From positions 5,823,423 to 5,887,422 of the forward strand of contig OZ034979.1 of the NCBI GenBank assembly GCA_964030785.1: a stretch of DNA of 64,000 bases. The letters run 5' to 3'. The notes beneath the pieces were generated by a model that was not told where the DNA came from, searched no databases, and saw only the letters and a program-made list of their open reading frames with translations. The DNA comes from Siderastrea siderea (taxonomy: Eukaryota; Cnidaria; Anthozoa; Scleractinia; Rhizangiidae). Positions 50,501-61,249 of this stretch are shown here, in pieces. A program made the translations under genes and the position numbers. How positions within the stretch are numbered: position 1 is the stretch's first letter; each line of letters begins with the position of its first letter.

Positions 50501-52874
50501 TTGAAGCTTGGGAAAATATTATTATCCCAGTAGTGTAAATTTAGTGGTGTTTGTTCTAAGTTATTAAACCAGCTTTCGAGAGCGATTCGTTGATAGTAGC
50601 CTGTACTGCAGGTAACGCATTTAGCAGAGTCCCAGTCAATTCTGTGGTTTGTTTTTAAATGGTGCTGAACCATTGCCAACAACTACCTGCACCTTACAAA
50701 CAACTTACTGACAACAGCAACAAGACAGACAAACAATAGACAAACCAACTAATTTTACTAACAATAGACCAACGGACATTTCACTAACAAGAGAAGGTCA
50801 TGGAAACACACCAGTCACGTTTTACAGTATTTGCAGCCAGTGACATCAAGGCTGAACTGACAGATGACCAATAACATTGTGAGTTTGTCGACAATCAGGA
50901 CAATAACCAGAGACTTAAAACATCTACTGACGATTCCCAATTCACTTGACTCTGATGATGACTTCTTCTCAGGTTGTCGGAATGTAGTTCAACGTCACCA
51001 CAAACAGTCCTTCTGAGGACTACACTCACCCCGACGATCACACTTTAGCGACTTATTAGTAATTATATATTGAAACTTGTTTACTGGCTCCTGTTTTCAC
51101 GAACTTGTAATTTAACAGCTTGAACATAGTTTTTTTACTCCGACTGGCACTGTACACTGTAGCAAATCAGTTCTAAATTATTAGATAGATAGGTAGATAA
51201 AACTTTATTCTAACACGATAATAATAAAAGCTAAAAGCTTGTGGGGTCGTGTATTTAAATTTAAGATTAAAATTACAATTAAAATATCTAAAATTACAAT
51301 TCTTATGTTTACAGTAAAATTAATTATTTAATTAATTACTAACTAGAACTGTTACTATACTAGATGATTAAAATAAACTAACTAAAAGCTAATTAAAAGT
51401 TGACGATTCCCAATTCACTAAAACTAACTAAAAGCTAACTAAAAGCTATTGCCTGTATTTGCATGATCTCACAATGAAATATTAACTCAAATGCAAGAAA
51501 TATTTAGTCTCCTCTGTATGTTGGAATCCTAAACAAAGTAGTTCAAGTGTTTAAGGCCATTACTTTTGGAAATGTATAGCTATAATACAAACATCATTTA
51601 AATTATAGCGTTTACACTCTAACAGTGTTCGTACTTTAATCGCACTTTAATCTCTACACGTAGTTTCAAATCCGAAAATGAACTTGTCTCGTGTACTAAG
51701 CATCTAAAGCTGCCTGTGTTAGTGGACCTGCATATTTAGTGACTGACACAAGTCCACCCTGGTGCACCCATTTTTTTTTTAATAGTCTGTCAGTCTCATT
51801 AGATTTCTTTTCTTTGTAGTTTACACCGTTCCTTAACACAAGAAGAATCTCTTCGAGACCAGTTCAACCAAACAATGAATAATTTTGAAAGTCGACTTCG
51901 AGCCCGAGATGGGGACATCCAGCAAGCACAGAGGAGTTATGATGAAGTAGTGGAGAAACTCAAAGCAGTATCACAAGAAAGAAACAACCTTGCAAAACAG
52001 CTAGAGGAGTCATCTAAAAATAGACGGAGGGAAAAGGAACGAGCGGATAAGTAAGCAGTAAAAATATATGACAGAATAGTTTTGTGTGGACCCACTGTGA
52101 ATGGGAGGCTGAATTTTGCTGGAAAGCGAACATCAAACTTAACCATCTGACCTCCACGGTTCTTTCTTCAGGAAATTGGGGGGGGGGGGGGGGGGGGGCG
52201 GGGAGCGTGGGTGGATACTCCCTATAGTGAGCTAGACAGGAGGCTCCGCCCAAAAGGGGTACCTTTCTGGGCTTGCAGTATACAAAAGGGAAGGCAACTT
52301 TGCTTTAAACTGAAAGTGATAGAGCTAAATCTACATACTAAAATGGAAAATTTTGGCAGAAATTGGAATGCAAAAATAAACATGAGCTTGGACCCTTAGA
52401 TTGAATAAAAGACTGTGATAATCATGCCCATCTAATTATGGTTTGTCTTTTGTTATAAGGAAGGCACAATTTTTGGTCTAGGTATATGGAAGGAGCACCA
52501 TACTTGTAAGGATTAGTATATGAAAGGGTAAGAGATTGAACTGACAGAGGGAGGGGGCGGGGGTCTTGTAAGAAACCACTGAGTATCCCCCGGAATCTTT
52601 ATTTTGGTTGGCTCGTTGAAATAGCAGGCTTTGGACAGTTAAGAATAATTAATAAATTTTTGTCAATTTATGACACTATGGTATGCAATACAGTACTGTA
52701 AGTGTTCCTACAACTTAAACATCCTTGTTCTTTTATGGTTTGTTTAAATTATTTCGTCTTTAAATACACATAAATCGATGTCCTCTTTTGTTTTGCAGAT
52801 TAGAAAGATTGGTTGGTGTGCTTCGCAAGCGTATTTCAGATTCTGGTGGAACAAGTGTTGCTACTATCAACTAG
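35996..52874 (+). CDS. MIPOL1: MIPOL1-like coiled-coil protein, ten exons
   Basis: Exons: 35996-36198, 43146-43356, 44054-44159, 44727-44856, 45546-45594, 47061-47234, 48400-48501, 50357-50451, 51820-52050, 52799-52874. All introns are GT-AG and every junction phase matches, giving 1,377 nt and 458 aa (human MIPOL1 is about 442). Diagnostic matches are ALVEKIYQAQKERDAAV (exon 4), MKSLLGRI (exon 6), RLEEEMETIRVYYSLHRSL across exons 8-9 and KLERLVGVLRKRI at the end. Almost the whole protein from residue ~40 is heptad-rich coiled coil with no catalytic domain. The N-terminal exon (MDSIHDSFEYLDNSEDLSF) is less conserved; its donor AAGTACGT was chosen because it gives the right phase for exon 2. 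The vertebrate gene is linked to limb patterning and tumour suppression, but the molecular role is poorly known. Confidence 0.93.
37886..38493. mobile_element. TA-flanked MITE with ~125 bp TIRs, nested in the 4.57 kb element
   Basis: The ends are CAGTCGAAATACTCAGCGCA and TGCGCTGAGTATTTTGACTG, with TA on both sides (37884-37885, 38494-38495). Arms of ~125 bp share GAATCAAGATTCTA-like and CGATTAATGAAA-like words inverted. CAGT ends plus TA fit a Tc1/mariner-derived MITE. Confidence 0.85.
38500..40245. other. Non-coding interior of the 4.57 kb element
   Basis: AT-rich with no ORF over 70 codons and no transposase motif. Nothing further recognised. Confidence 0.5.
41995..42226. mobile_element. 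~230 bp hairpin MITE in MIPOL1 intron 1
   Basis: The left arm GGGCCTTCAGTTCATTCAAA then GAACACTGGCC is inverted at 42160-42215 (GTGTTCTTTGCATGAACTGA then AGGTCCCATGC). The arms are ~60 bp. Confidence 0.7.
43698..43980. mobile_element. G-tract MITE in MIPOL1 intron 2
   Basis: It starts with 13 G and TACTCCCATATG and ends GAGTACCCCCTCCC. The interior repeats TCTAGAATAGGGT. Same class as 19881-20318 in the opposite orientation. Confidence 0.7.
44540..44700. repeat. CAGT/CGGT tetranucleotide microsatellite
   Basis: Imperfect (CAGT)n at about 44550-44625 and (CGGT)4 near 44676. It lies in MIPOL1 intron 3, just before the exon 4 acceptor at 44726. Confidence 0.9.
45797..46285. repeat. Tandem duplication, two ~244 bp units (MIPOL1 intron 5)
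   Basis: TTACCTTACTAATAT begins each unit (near 45800 and 46043). Both carry AAAGACAGATAAAAGGTAGC, GTCTTCACTCTACTTTTAAA and AAAAGCATGCTTTCCA. The copies remain very similar, so the duplication looks recent. Confidence 0.85.
46842..47045 (+). mobile_element. TTAACCCTTTAAGCCCC-family MITE, copy 2
   Basis: The left end is TAAACCCTTTAAGCCCTGA, then CATATTCTCCTTACTGTTCTCC. The right terminus is lost just before exon 6 of the MIPOL1-like gene. Confidence 0.65.
47474..47775 (+). mobile_element. tRNA-derived SINE, plus-strand copy (MIPOL1 intron 6)
   Basis: The head has an A-box match TGGTGTAGTGGT near 47485 and a weakened B box GGTCCGTGATTGGACGC at 47522. The body matches the minus copy at 33050-33366. 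The end is near GGCTTGTGTGC. Confidence 0.88.
48504..48713 (+). mobile_element. TTAACCCTTTAAGCCCC-family MITE, copy 3, abutting a splice donor
   Basis: It begins at AGCCCCAATATATACATGC, two bases into intron 7 of the MIPOL1-like gene, and ends GGGGCTTAAAGGTTTAAC. The outer ~10 bp of the left terminus is missing. Confidence 0.7.
49112..49588. mobile_element. 477 bp MITE with ~170 bp TIRs (MIPOL1 intron 7)
   Basis: The ends are TATGAAGGGCCCGGTGGAAG and CCACTGGGCCCTTCATA. The arms share CACACAGGCTGGTTTTCATG and GTCAAGAAATAAGTGCGCAA inverted, with few mismatches. Confidence 0.88.
49770..49948. mobile_element. 179 bp hairpin MITE (MIPOL1 intron 7)
   Basis: The arms AAATAGATTCCATGTTG and CAACATGGAATCTATTT are inverted, as are ACATCAAAATGTGGTAAGAA and TTCTTACCACATTTTGACTT. 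Confidence 0.88.
50482..51065. mobile_element. Penelope-like element fragment with inverted 5' part (MIPOL1 intron 8)
   Basis: The minus strand of 50482-50682 encodes HHLKTNHRIDWDSAKCVTC and ESWFNNLEQTPLN, typical of the C-terminal GIY-YIG region of Penelope-like retroelements. Plus-strand 50690-50758 continues that protein with QQLPAPYKQL to a TAG. Plus-strand 3' sequence follows to ~51065 (TTGTCGGAATGTAG, CAAACAGTCCTTCTGAGGAC). The two pieces are therefore inverted relative to each other at about 50683. The element is truncated and dead. Confidence 0.8.
52175..52600. repeat. G-tract dispersed repeat (MIPOL1 intron 9)
   Basis: It opens with a run of about 19 G and GATACTCCCTATAGTGAG, then GGAGGCTCCGCCCAAAAGGG. 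It ends near GAGTATCCCCCGGA. Non-coding; similar words recur near 60110-60180 and 63640. Confidence 0.7.
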
Positions 52875-53666
52875 AGGGGACGAGTGGCTTAGATAGTGAG
52901 ATGAGGGGAGAGGCGTCTTAAGTGCCATGGAGGGGAGGAGTGGATCATTATTGTCACTTAAGGGAGGAGGGGTGGGTGGGTCATTAGGGCATGTCCACTC
53001 ACACAATGTTTTTTATTATTGTTTTACTCTAAAATGGACCCAGTTGTTTGTTAAGGTCTCAAGGCCTTCTGTCCACACAGATACTCACTGTGAGCTTTAA
53101 GAAGGCTGCTGAAAGGAGGTTTACGGTTTCACTATCAGAAGCAAACGTGAAAAACCATGTGATTAATAGTCTGTGCTAGACAAAACAGTGAGTTCTATAT
53201 GGTATGGCCTTCCATCTAATGTGAGATCTTGAAAATGCAATCAATGAAGGAAATTTCCAAAAAATTCATAGACAACAACATTGCAACAAGTCACTGCAAA
53301 GTATTGTTTTTGGTGGTCTTCAATCTTTTACGTGTCAGCAGTGAAAACAAATGAAATGGGAATGTGTGGACGCAAAAAAAACTTTTTGAAAACGTTTGAT
53401 AGTGGACATGCATGCATGTATACTGCTTAACAGTCGGTATTATCAGTGGCACAAGTTTGTCAGGCGAAACAGGTGACTCAAAAAGGAATCATCGAAGTTT
53501 AGAAATATTGGTTATTTTCTTTTGACATGTGAAAGGAACGTCAACACAAAAAGATTGTTAAGCAGTTTAGTGTGCATGCAGGGGCCTTAGTGTTAACTAC
53601 TTGAAGGGAGGGATAGATCATTTATGTTACATATATAGCTGTATATATTTATATCATTTATATGAC

Positions 53667-53672
53667 AATAAA
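53667..53672 (+). terminator. Polyadenylation signal of the MIPOL1-like gene (candidate)
   Basis: AATAAA about 790 bp after the stop at 52874, just before the foldback element. No ORF lies between. Confidence 0.5.
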
Positions 53673-53793
53673 ACTAGGAAGGGAAGCTTCTATTTTACCC
53701 AGTTGTGAAAACTGTAGCATAATCCTAGAAAGGAATCATTTTGGATCAAAATTCCCTGAGAACTTGTAATCAAGAAATTATTTATTTCAACTG

Positions 53794-56700
53794 TGTCGCG
53801 TTTTTGCACACTCAAATGTGCGTAGAGATTCTCGTAGAGCACTACGTTTCCACCGCCGTCTATTTTATATTAATGTCAAAAACGTATATAGTTGTAGATC
53901 GTAGATCGTAGAGTAATGTTTTACTAGACAATGCACTGACATGGGAAAAAAACCGTATAGTTGTAGATCGTAGATTGTAGAGTAATGTTTTACTAGACAA
54001 GACAATGCACTGAAATGGGAAAGGGAATTACTCAAACACTTTACTGTTTCTACAATTTAGTTCTGTTCTACACCTGTGGACGATTGTGCGCACTACGTTT
54101 GTACAACTCACTTTGCTTTTACACCACTGGACGATTCTACGCATCTACGATGCTACTATACGCCGACTGTTAGTTTTGTTTTATACCACTGTACGTTTCT
54201 ACGCATCTACGTTTGTACAACTCACTTCGCTTTTACACCACTGGATGATTCTACGCATCTACGATGCTACTGTACGCCAACTGCAGTGTTGTTTTATACC
54301 ACTATACGTTTCTACGCATCTACGTTTCTACGGCCCACTTTGCTTTTACACCACTGTACGATTCTATGTATCTACTATGCTACTGTACGCCGACTGTCAG
54401 TTTTATTTTACACCACTGTACATTTCTACGCATCTACGTTTCTACGGCTCACTTGACATCGTAACAGCGTACTGAACAGAAGCCCAGGGTAAAACCGACA
54501 CAGCGTAATAAAATAAACCGGGGAACAGGGTCACGTGTGAATAATATTGGACGTAACGTTGTAGGATTGCCTTTCATCCAACATTTATTGGCAAAATTTG
54601 ATGAAGAAAAAATTTTTTTGTCATCTTGTTGAAAATTTTAACACTTTTTCATGTACTTATAGTGTTTGCTGCGGCGATGGTAATTCTTGTTCCGCCAAAA
54701 TAATAGGTAATCAATTCGTCCAACACAAGAAAAACACGACGTTTCCGTGTTACGACTTTCCTACATAAATTTAACCTGTTTACCGGAACATGAGTCGATC
54801 GGTTCACGCTACTACTTATTAGTTGTCCAGTATCATATCTGTTAACACGTTACGTGTTACGATGCTGAGATGTTAAGAATTTAAGATGTTACGATGTTAC
54901 TCTTACGATGTTACGCTCTTACGATGTTACGCTGTTGCAATGTTACGATATTAAGATGTTACGATATCACGACATTGCGCTGTCACGATGTTACGCTCTT
55001 ACCATGTTACGCTGTTACGATGTTGCGCTGTTAGGATGTTACGCTGTTACGATGTTACGACCGCGACCGAAATGAGGCCGTATTAGTCATGGAATAACGG
55101 CCGCGTTTGACGTTCTTCTATATACCGAACGAAACGAGGCCGTTAAATCATGGAATCAGGGGCACCCAATGAGAAAAAGTTTAGCAAAATACTTGAAATA
55201 TTATTTTTGTTTCAGAGCTTTTTAAAGGCATCTTTGTGTAACCTAACACAAATTAATCTGTTCGGCGTTTTTAGCTGAAAATTTAGGCCACAGAATAGTT
55301 TTACGAAACAGAATCTAACCCGCCGAATTTCCGAGCTGCTGACGGCTCTCCGAAAATGCTAGCCTACCTTATTTTGCACTGATACGGACCGTTATTTGCG
55401 GTTGACGATCCGTGCGTTTTGCACGGACTGTCATCCTTGCTTACGGACCGTTATGTGCAGGAAGTCCAACTGTTGAGCACGGTCCGTACGTTATTCATCA
55501 TTCATATGGTCCGTCATCCTTGCTTACGGACCGTCATTTACGATTGACGGTCGGTATGTGGAGGTACAAATAGCCAAGACAAATATGTTTATGCCTGGTT
55601 ATTTAGCGCACGTACAAAGCGAGCGAGATGCACGAAAGCCGGAGCCGGCCGCTTTTGGCTCGGTATTCTATGCAGAAAGAAACGAAGCCGTTAAGTCATG
55701 TGGTATCGGCCGCTTTTGGCTCGGTATTATATAGCGAACGAAACGAAGGCGTTTAGTCATGGGATAACGGCCGCTTTTGGCTCAGCCGCGGTATCATATA
55801 CCGAACGAAACGAAGCCGTTTAGTCATGGGATAACGGCCACTTTTGGCTCAGTATCATATAACGAACGAAATGAAGCCGTTTAGTCATGGGATAACGGCC
55901 ATTTTTGGCTCAGTGTCATATACCGACCGAAACGAAGCCGTTAAGTCATGGGATAAAGGCCGCTTTTGGCGCGGTATTATAGCGTGTTTTGATAATAACG
56001 AAAGAAGGCCTCGTTTCGTTCCGCATTGTTAAGAACGTTTCAGGCTCAAATCGCCAAAAAAATAAGAACATTCAGTTCCGGTTCAGCCTCAGCTAAAAAA
56101 TTCGACGTTCTTATAAAAAAAAAAAAAAGAGTGTAGAGGAAGTCCACACGCGGTCGTAACATCGTAACAGCGTATTAAACATCGTAAAAGCGTAACATCA
56201 TAACAGCGTAATATCGTAATATCATCTTAATATCGTAACATTGCAACACCGTAACATCTTTAAGAGCGTAACATCGTAAGAGCAACATCGTCACAGCGTA
56301 ACATCGTAACATCTGTAATTCTCAACATCGTAATATCGTAACATCTTAGCAGCGTAACGTGTTAACAGATATGATATTGGACGACTAATAAGTAGTAGCG
56401 TGTACCGATCGACTCATGTTCCGGCAAACAGGTTAAATTTATGTAGTAATGTCGTAACACGGAAACGTCGTGCTTTTCTTGTGTTGGACGAATTGATTAC
56501 CTATTATTTTGGCGGAACAAGACTTACCATCGTCACAGCAAACACTATAAGTACATGAAAAAGTTTTAAGATTTTCAATAAGATGACAAAAAAACCTTTC
56601 TTTATCAAAGTTTGCCAATAAATGTTGGATGAAAGGCAATCCTACAACCTTACGTCCAATATTATACACATTTGAACCTGTTAAGTCTATTACGCTGTGT

Positions 56701-57464
56701 CGGTTTAACCCTGGGTTTCTGTTCAGAACGCTGTTACGATGTAAAGTGAGCCGTAGAAACGTAGATGCGTAGAAACGTACATTGGTGTAAAACGAAACTG
56801 AGCGTCGGCGTACAGTAGCATCGTAGATGCGTAGAATCGTCCAGTCGTGTAAAAGCACAGTGAGCCGTAGAACCGTAGATGCGCAGAAACGTACGGTGGT
56901 ATAACACAAAGCTGCCAGTCGGTGTACAGTAACATCGTAGATGCGTAGAATCTTACAGTGGTGTAAAACAAAACTGACAGTCGGCGTACAGTAGCATCGT
57001 AGATGCGTAGAATCATCCAGTGGTGTAAAAGCGAAGTGAGTTGTACAAACGTAGATGCGTGGAAACGTACAGTGGTATAAGACAAAACTAACAGTTGGCG
57101 TATAGTAGCATCGTAGATGCGTAGAATCGTCCAGTGGTGTAAAAGCAAAGTGAGTTGTACAAACGTAGCGCGCACAATCGTCCACAGGCGTAGAACAGAA
57201 CTAAGTTGTAGAACCAGTAAAGTGTTTCAGTACATGTAATCCCCTTTCCCATTTCAGTGCATCGTCTAGTAAAACATTACTCTACGATCTACGATCTACA
57301 ACTATACGTTTTTTCCCATTGCAGTGCATTGTAAAGTAAAAGATTACTCTACGATCTACGATCTACAACTATACGTTTTTGACATAAATACAAAATAGAT
57401 GGCCGTGGAAGCGTAGTGCCCTACGGGAATCTCTACGCACATTTGAGTGTCCAAAAACGTGACA
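53794..57464. mobile_element. 3.67 kb foldback element with minisatellite arms
   Basis: It starts TGTCGCGTTTTTGCACACTC (53794) and ends in the diverged reverse complement GAGTGTCCAAAAACGTGACA (57464). The arms of ~1.28 kb (53794-55070, 56150-57464) match over their length. They hold a 114 bp minisatellite (TACAACTCACTT..., 3-4 units) and then arrays of TTACGATGTTACGCTCTTAC. The ~1.1 kb centre has five to six ~62 bp units (GGATAACGGCCGCTTTTGGC, 55640-55990). Because 114 is a multiple of three, spurious ORFs of 125-248 codons appear on both strands. Flanks are AT-rich (TTATTTATTTC, AATTTATTTAC), so the target duplication is unclear. The structure resembles Foldback/Galileo elements; no transposase is seen. 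Confidence 0.88.
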
Positions 57465-57545
57465 GGTATAATTTATTTACAGGTTCATAGAAATTTAGCA
57501 TTATAGTAGACTATCTTTGGGTACATCATATATTCCTGCCTTGTC

Positions 57546-57761
57546 CTTTTTTAAGCCCCACCATCAAAATGTATGTTCTCCTCACTGTTATCCATATATT
57601 TCTTTTGGTACCATTGGGAGAATTTGCTTAAACATTAAGACTTGATTATCTTTAGTTATCATCTCCTTTATTCTCATGACCTGTACAGTGTATGTTTGAT
57701 CAAACAGTAGTAATGTATGGAGAAATTAGATGCTTGTCACTACTAGGGCTTAAAGGGTTAA
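57546..57761 (+). mobile_element. TTAACCCTTTAAGCCCC-family MITE, copy 4
   Basis: The ends are CTTTTTTAAGCCCCACC and AGGGCTTAAAGGGTTAA. The interior GTATGTTCTCCTCACTGTTA matches copies 2 and 3. Confidence 0.8.
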
Positions 57762-57764
57762 GTG

Positions 57765-60700
57765 AGGAACTTGTGATAATCCCATAGGACATCACTCATA
57801 CTTGTCACGCATTCTTTCTCCCGTCTGATGAACTCAGTGTCACAGTGGACAAAATGCGTTCTTTTTTTATGTGATAAAGGATGGCGTGACAAGCACTGTG
57901 AACATCTAAAAAGGAGGCTAAGCACAAGTCACAGGTTTGTCTTTTAAACGTGTGCTGCCTACGTACAGGTGGTTCGCATCTTTCAGTCACAAAAGCATTC
58001 ATTTTTGCTTGTCTATTCCAAGCCAGTATCCTCAATGTCTTTCATTATAAGAGAGAAGACTAAATCAATCACAATAAATGCACTTATTGGAAGGAGTTGA
58101 TTGTTGGAGTTCAAAAGGCACTCAAGGGGCAGTGCTAATTACATGTAGAAAGGGGGTGCTTATTGGAAGGAGGGTGTAGAATTCAACTTCTATGACTACT
58201 CGTTATTTTATATGAGCATGTGTGGCGATAATTAAACTTAACCAGCATCACACTTGGTTTGTTATCGCCTCATATACAACAAGCGTAGAGTGTAAGTAAT
58301 CACTGCTGAACATTTTTGTCACAAAACTGTTGCTTCAAAGTGAAATAGCCTGCAGTACAGGCATATTTTAAGCATCCAAGCCCTAAAATATTCTTTTGCT
58401 TTTTCAAGCTGCCACAGAGAGGGGAAAAGGGGGGGAAGGGAGGCAGGTAAAAAGTGACCAAAGCAATGGGAGACAGGCTGACCTTTCGCTTTCTTTCATT
58501 GAAATCTCAGCTGTCTCCTCCCTCTAACCCACAGGGGGCTACATGTAGGAGGAGACAGGCGACATTTCAGACTATTTTTGCCCCTTTAAAGTTTTTGCTC
58601 CTCTCTCAACACTATAAATTTTGCTAAGGTATCCAAGATGTCACACACACAAATTGATCCAGCATTCCCCTGCAGAAAATGCCTGCACTGCAAGCCATGG
58701 CCAAAACAGTAACTTTTGAAGCTAGCTGTGGCACAACATGGCATTCAATGTTATTTATGTGGCGAAAAAGGAAAGATTTATTTGCTGATAATTATGTGCT
58801 CATTTCAAGTTAGTAGTGACACTTATTACATTTGAAATGATGCAATTGAATATTGGTTTCACATTATCAGTGTAACATGGAATTTGTCATGTAATATGTA
58901 ATATATCAAACACGAGAAAGAGTGTTTCATCAGGATATCCAAACCCCGAGAAGTGGGTTGAAAAAACGAGGTGCAGCTGAGTTTTTTTGACCGTCTTTGA
59001 GGTTTTTCGGCTACCTGATGAAACACTCTTTTGAGTTTTTGATATGGCTTCTCAAACCATTCATAATTCTTGGAGAAATTCAAAGCAAAAGTTCACAAAA
59101 TTTTATGCTAATTAGGATCCGGTATCCAAACCACCGTTTTCTCTTTATGAATTATTAATGAGTTTGAGAAATTTTTTTTTAAACTGCATCCCATTTTTAT
59201 AGCATGAAATGGCAATGTAATAATAAGACTTAGTGCCTTTGCATAAGAGCTCACACCATGCAAGAAAGCCATTTGCTTTCAAAACCAGCTGTCATACAAA
59301 CCAGAGAATAGGAATCTGAAGATTGAAATAAAAGAGAAACAAAAACAGGTGCAGGATGTTGTTTTTGTATGTATGTTCTGATTAACAGTCAAACTTCACT
59401 TGCAATAATTAAACTTAATGCTTACAGGAGGTCAGGTTGCTTCCTGACTGTACGAGAGGTCAGAGTGTAGGGATCAAAAAATTTCTATTTCTTGGTTAAA
59501 GCTAGTTCCAGAGGTTTACTTTATTGTGTATGCGCAGACTGACATGCTTTCAAAATGAAGTTTAATATCTCTTAATATAGTATTCACAAAGAGTGCTCAA
59601 CTTAAGTGGAGACCAGGTGTCACAAGAATGTAGCACCATTCTACACAAATATTTGTACCTTGTGAGATGGAGGCATGCATCACGTTGATGCTTACTGATT
59701 GTGAACAAATAATAAAAATTCAAAATGCTAGCCTAAAGTGTGAGTGCTTTTACAAGAGGGGGCTGCGTGCAAGAGGTTCCAACTATATTGACCACACCCT
59801 TTTGTTTACCCCAAGGATAAGCAAAACTAAAAGAATTTCCTACAATTGCCACATTTTTTACCCATGCAGCCTTTCAGTCGTTGTGTTCCAGTTGCTTTAA
59901 GGCTGCAAGCTTTTACGTATGTGTTGCACGTCGTCAGTTTCTGTCAAAATTAGGTACCCTTTGTTATACTTAGCTTTAGCTAGCCTGCCCGCAGACGTCT
60001 CTTATTTCCTTCAATCACTTATCACTGGATTTTGACCCTTTCATGTACTAAATTGACAATTATTTCCCCTCCCCTTTAGTATAAAATTATTGTGAGCTTT
60101 AAAAAAACTCCCCTTTCGGGGGGTGGGGTGGGGGATCTTGTGGCTCAGCCAGCTATAGGGAGTACCCCCAGGAATCAAGCCTACCCTTAAAGGTACCAAG
60201 ATAATTCTAGCAGTCGTTGTATCAGACTTCAGCATCCTGAGCAAAACCAAACCATGAATTTTAGCCCTTAAAAAGCACAACAAGAGTGGGTCCCTGTCAC
60301 TTTTACATGGGATTCCACCTCCCCCCCACCCTACTCCACCTTGGGACTCAAAGCACCCATTATCTGAAGTTCAAACCAAACACCCTTAAATGGTGGGGGT
60401 GGTGATGATGATGGGGGGGGGGGGGGGTGGATATTTTTTGGCAAAACAGAATAAAACGTTTCCCTTTCCCATCACCTGACTGGCAAAGTTGTCTTTCTTT
60501 TCTTCTTATTTTTTTTGGAAGAAGGTAAACAACAAATGTTCCTGATCAGGGTCATGATGGTGATTATTCCCAAGATACTCACCTACTTGATACTCTTGCC
60601 TGCTTTAAGACAAACACTTTAAAATTTTGTAATTTTTCCTTGGCTATTTGAGACAGGCTAGCCTGTGCTGCAGACAAAATATCTTGAATCAGGGAAATAC

Positions 60701-61249
60701 AGAATGGGAAGGTTTACATGTACAGTAAGGCCTTCATACATGCATAAAGTAATTAGTGACAATAATATTCCAACCTCTAATGACATTTTTCATCCTATAA
60801 TTATTTAATATGCTTCGTGCAAGTGAAAATAATTACCCGTAATTCTATGCATTTCTCTCTTACCCTTATACCCACTGCCAATGCATTACCCATAAGACCA
60901 TTTATAGAGAAATGACCCCTGACTGCTACCAAGAATTGTGCCAAGACGTTACAAGCAAGACAATGTCTTACTCTTGACATGTCCCACTATTAGTTGTTAA
61001 CAAATTCCCAAACCTACGAACTAACTAGGTTGTGGTTGTGCTGCTATTTGTGTTACAACCTCAAGCAAAAGAGTTCAGATGATTGCTATTGAAGTTGTTA
61101 TAAGCAAAATAATGTCTCCCCATATTCAAGGTTGTTAACTACTATTATTTAAGAATGTTAATGAACACCTCCCATAATTTGAAGTTGTTAATAAGTAAAG
61201 GTTGTGAAGATTACATGGACTGCTGATAGCTATTGAAGTTGTTACAGAG
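57765..61249. other. Intergenic interval, repeats only
   Basis: No supported gene. A 76-codon minus-strand frame at 57805-58035 has Cys/His residues (CDLCLASFLDVHSACHAI) but no recognised family. The interval contains a hairpin at 58903-59045, a GGAGACAGGC repeat at 58430-58570, a degenerate G-tract repeat at 60110-60180 and a G tract near 60414. Confidence 0.55.
58903..59045. mobile_element. 143 bp hairpin MITE
   Basis: ATATCAAACACGAGAAAGAG and GTGTTTCATCAGG are inverted at the other end (CCTGATGAAACACTCTTTTG, TTTTTGATAT). Confidence 0.8.

Noticed and set aside
56439..57185. 248-codon open frame on the minus strand (and 126-150 codon frames at 54076-54475)
   Set aside because: They lie in the foldback arms, where a 114 bp minisatellite (38 codons) keeps all frames open. 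The peptide is a pure repeat with no domain and mirrors itself on both arms.
57805..58035. Cys/His-containing 76-codon minus-strand frame
   Set aside because: No recognised zinc-finger spacing, no splice partners and surrounded by repeats.
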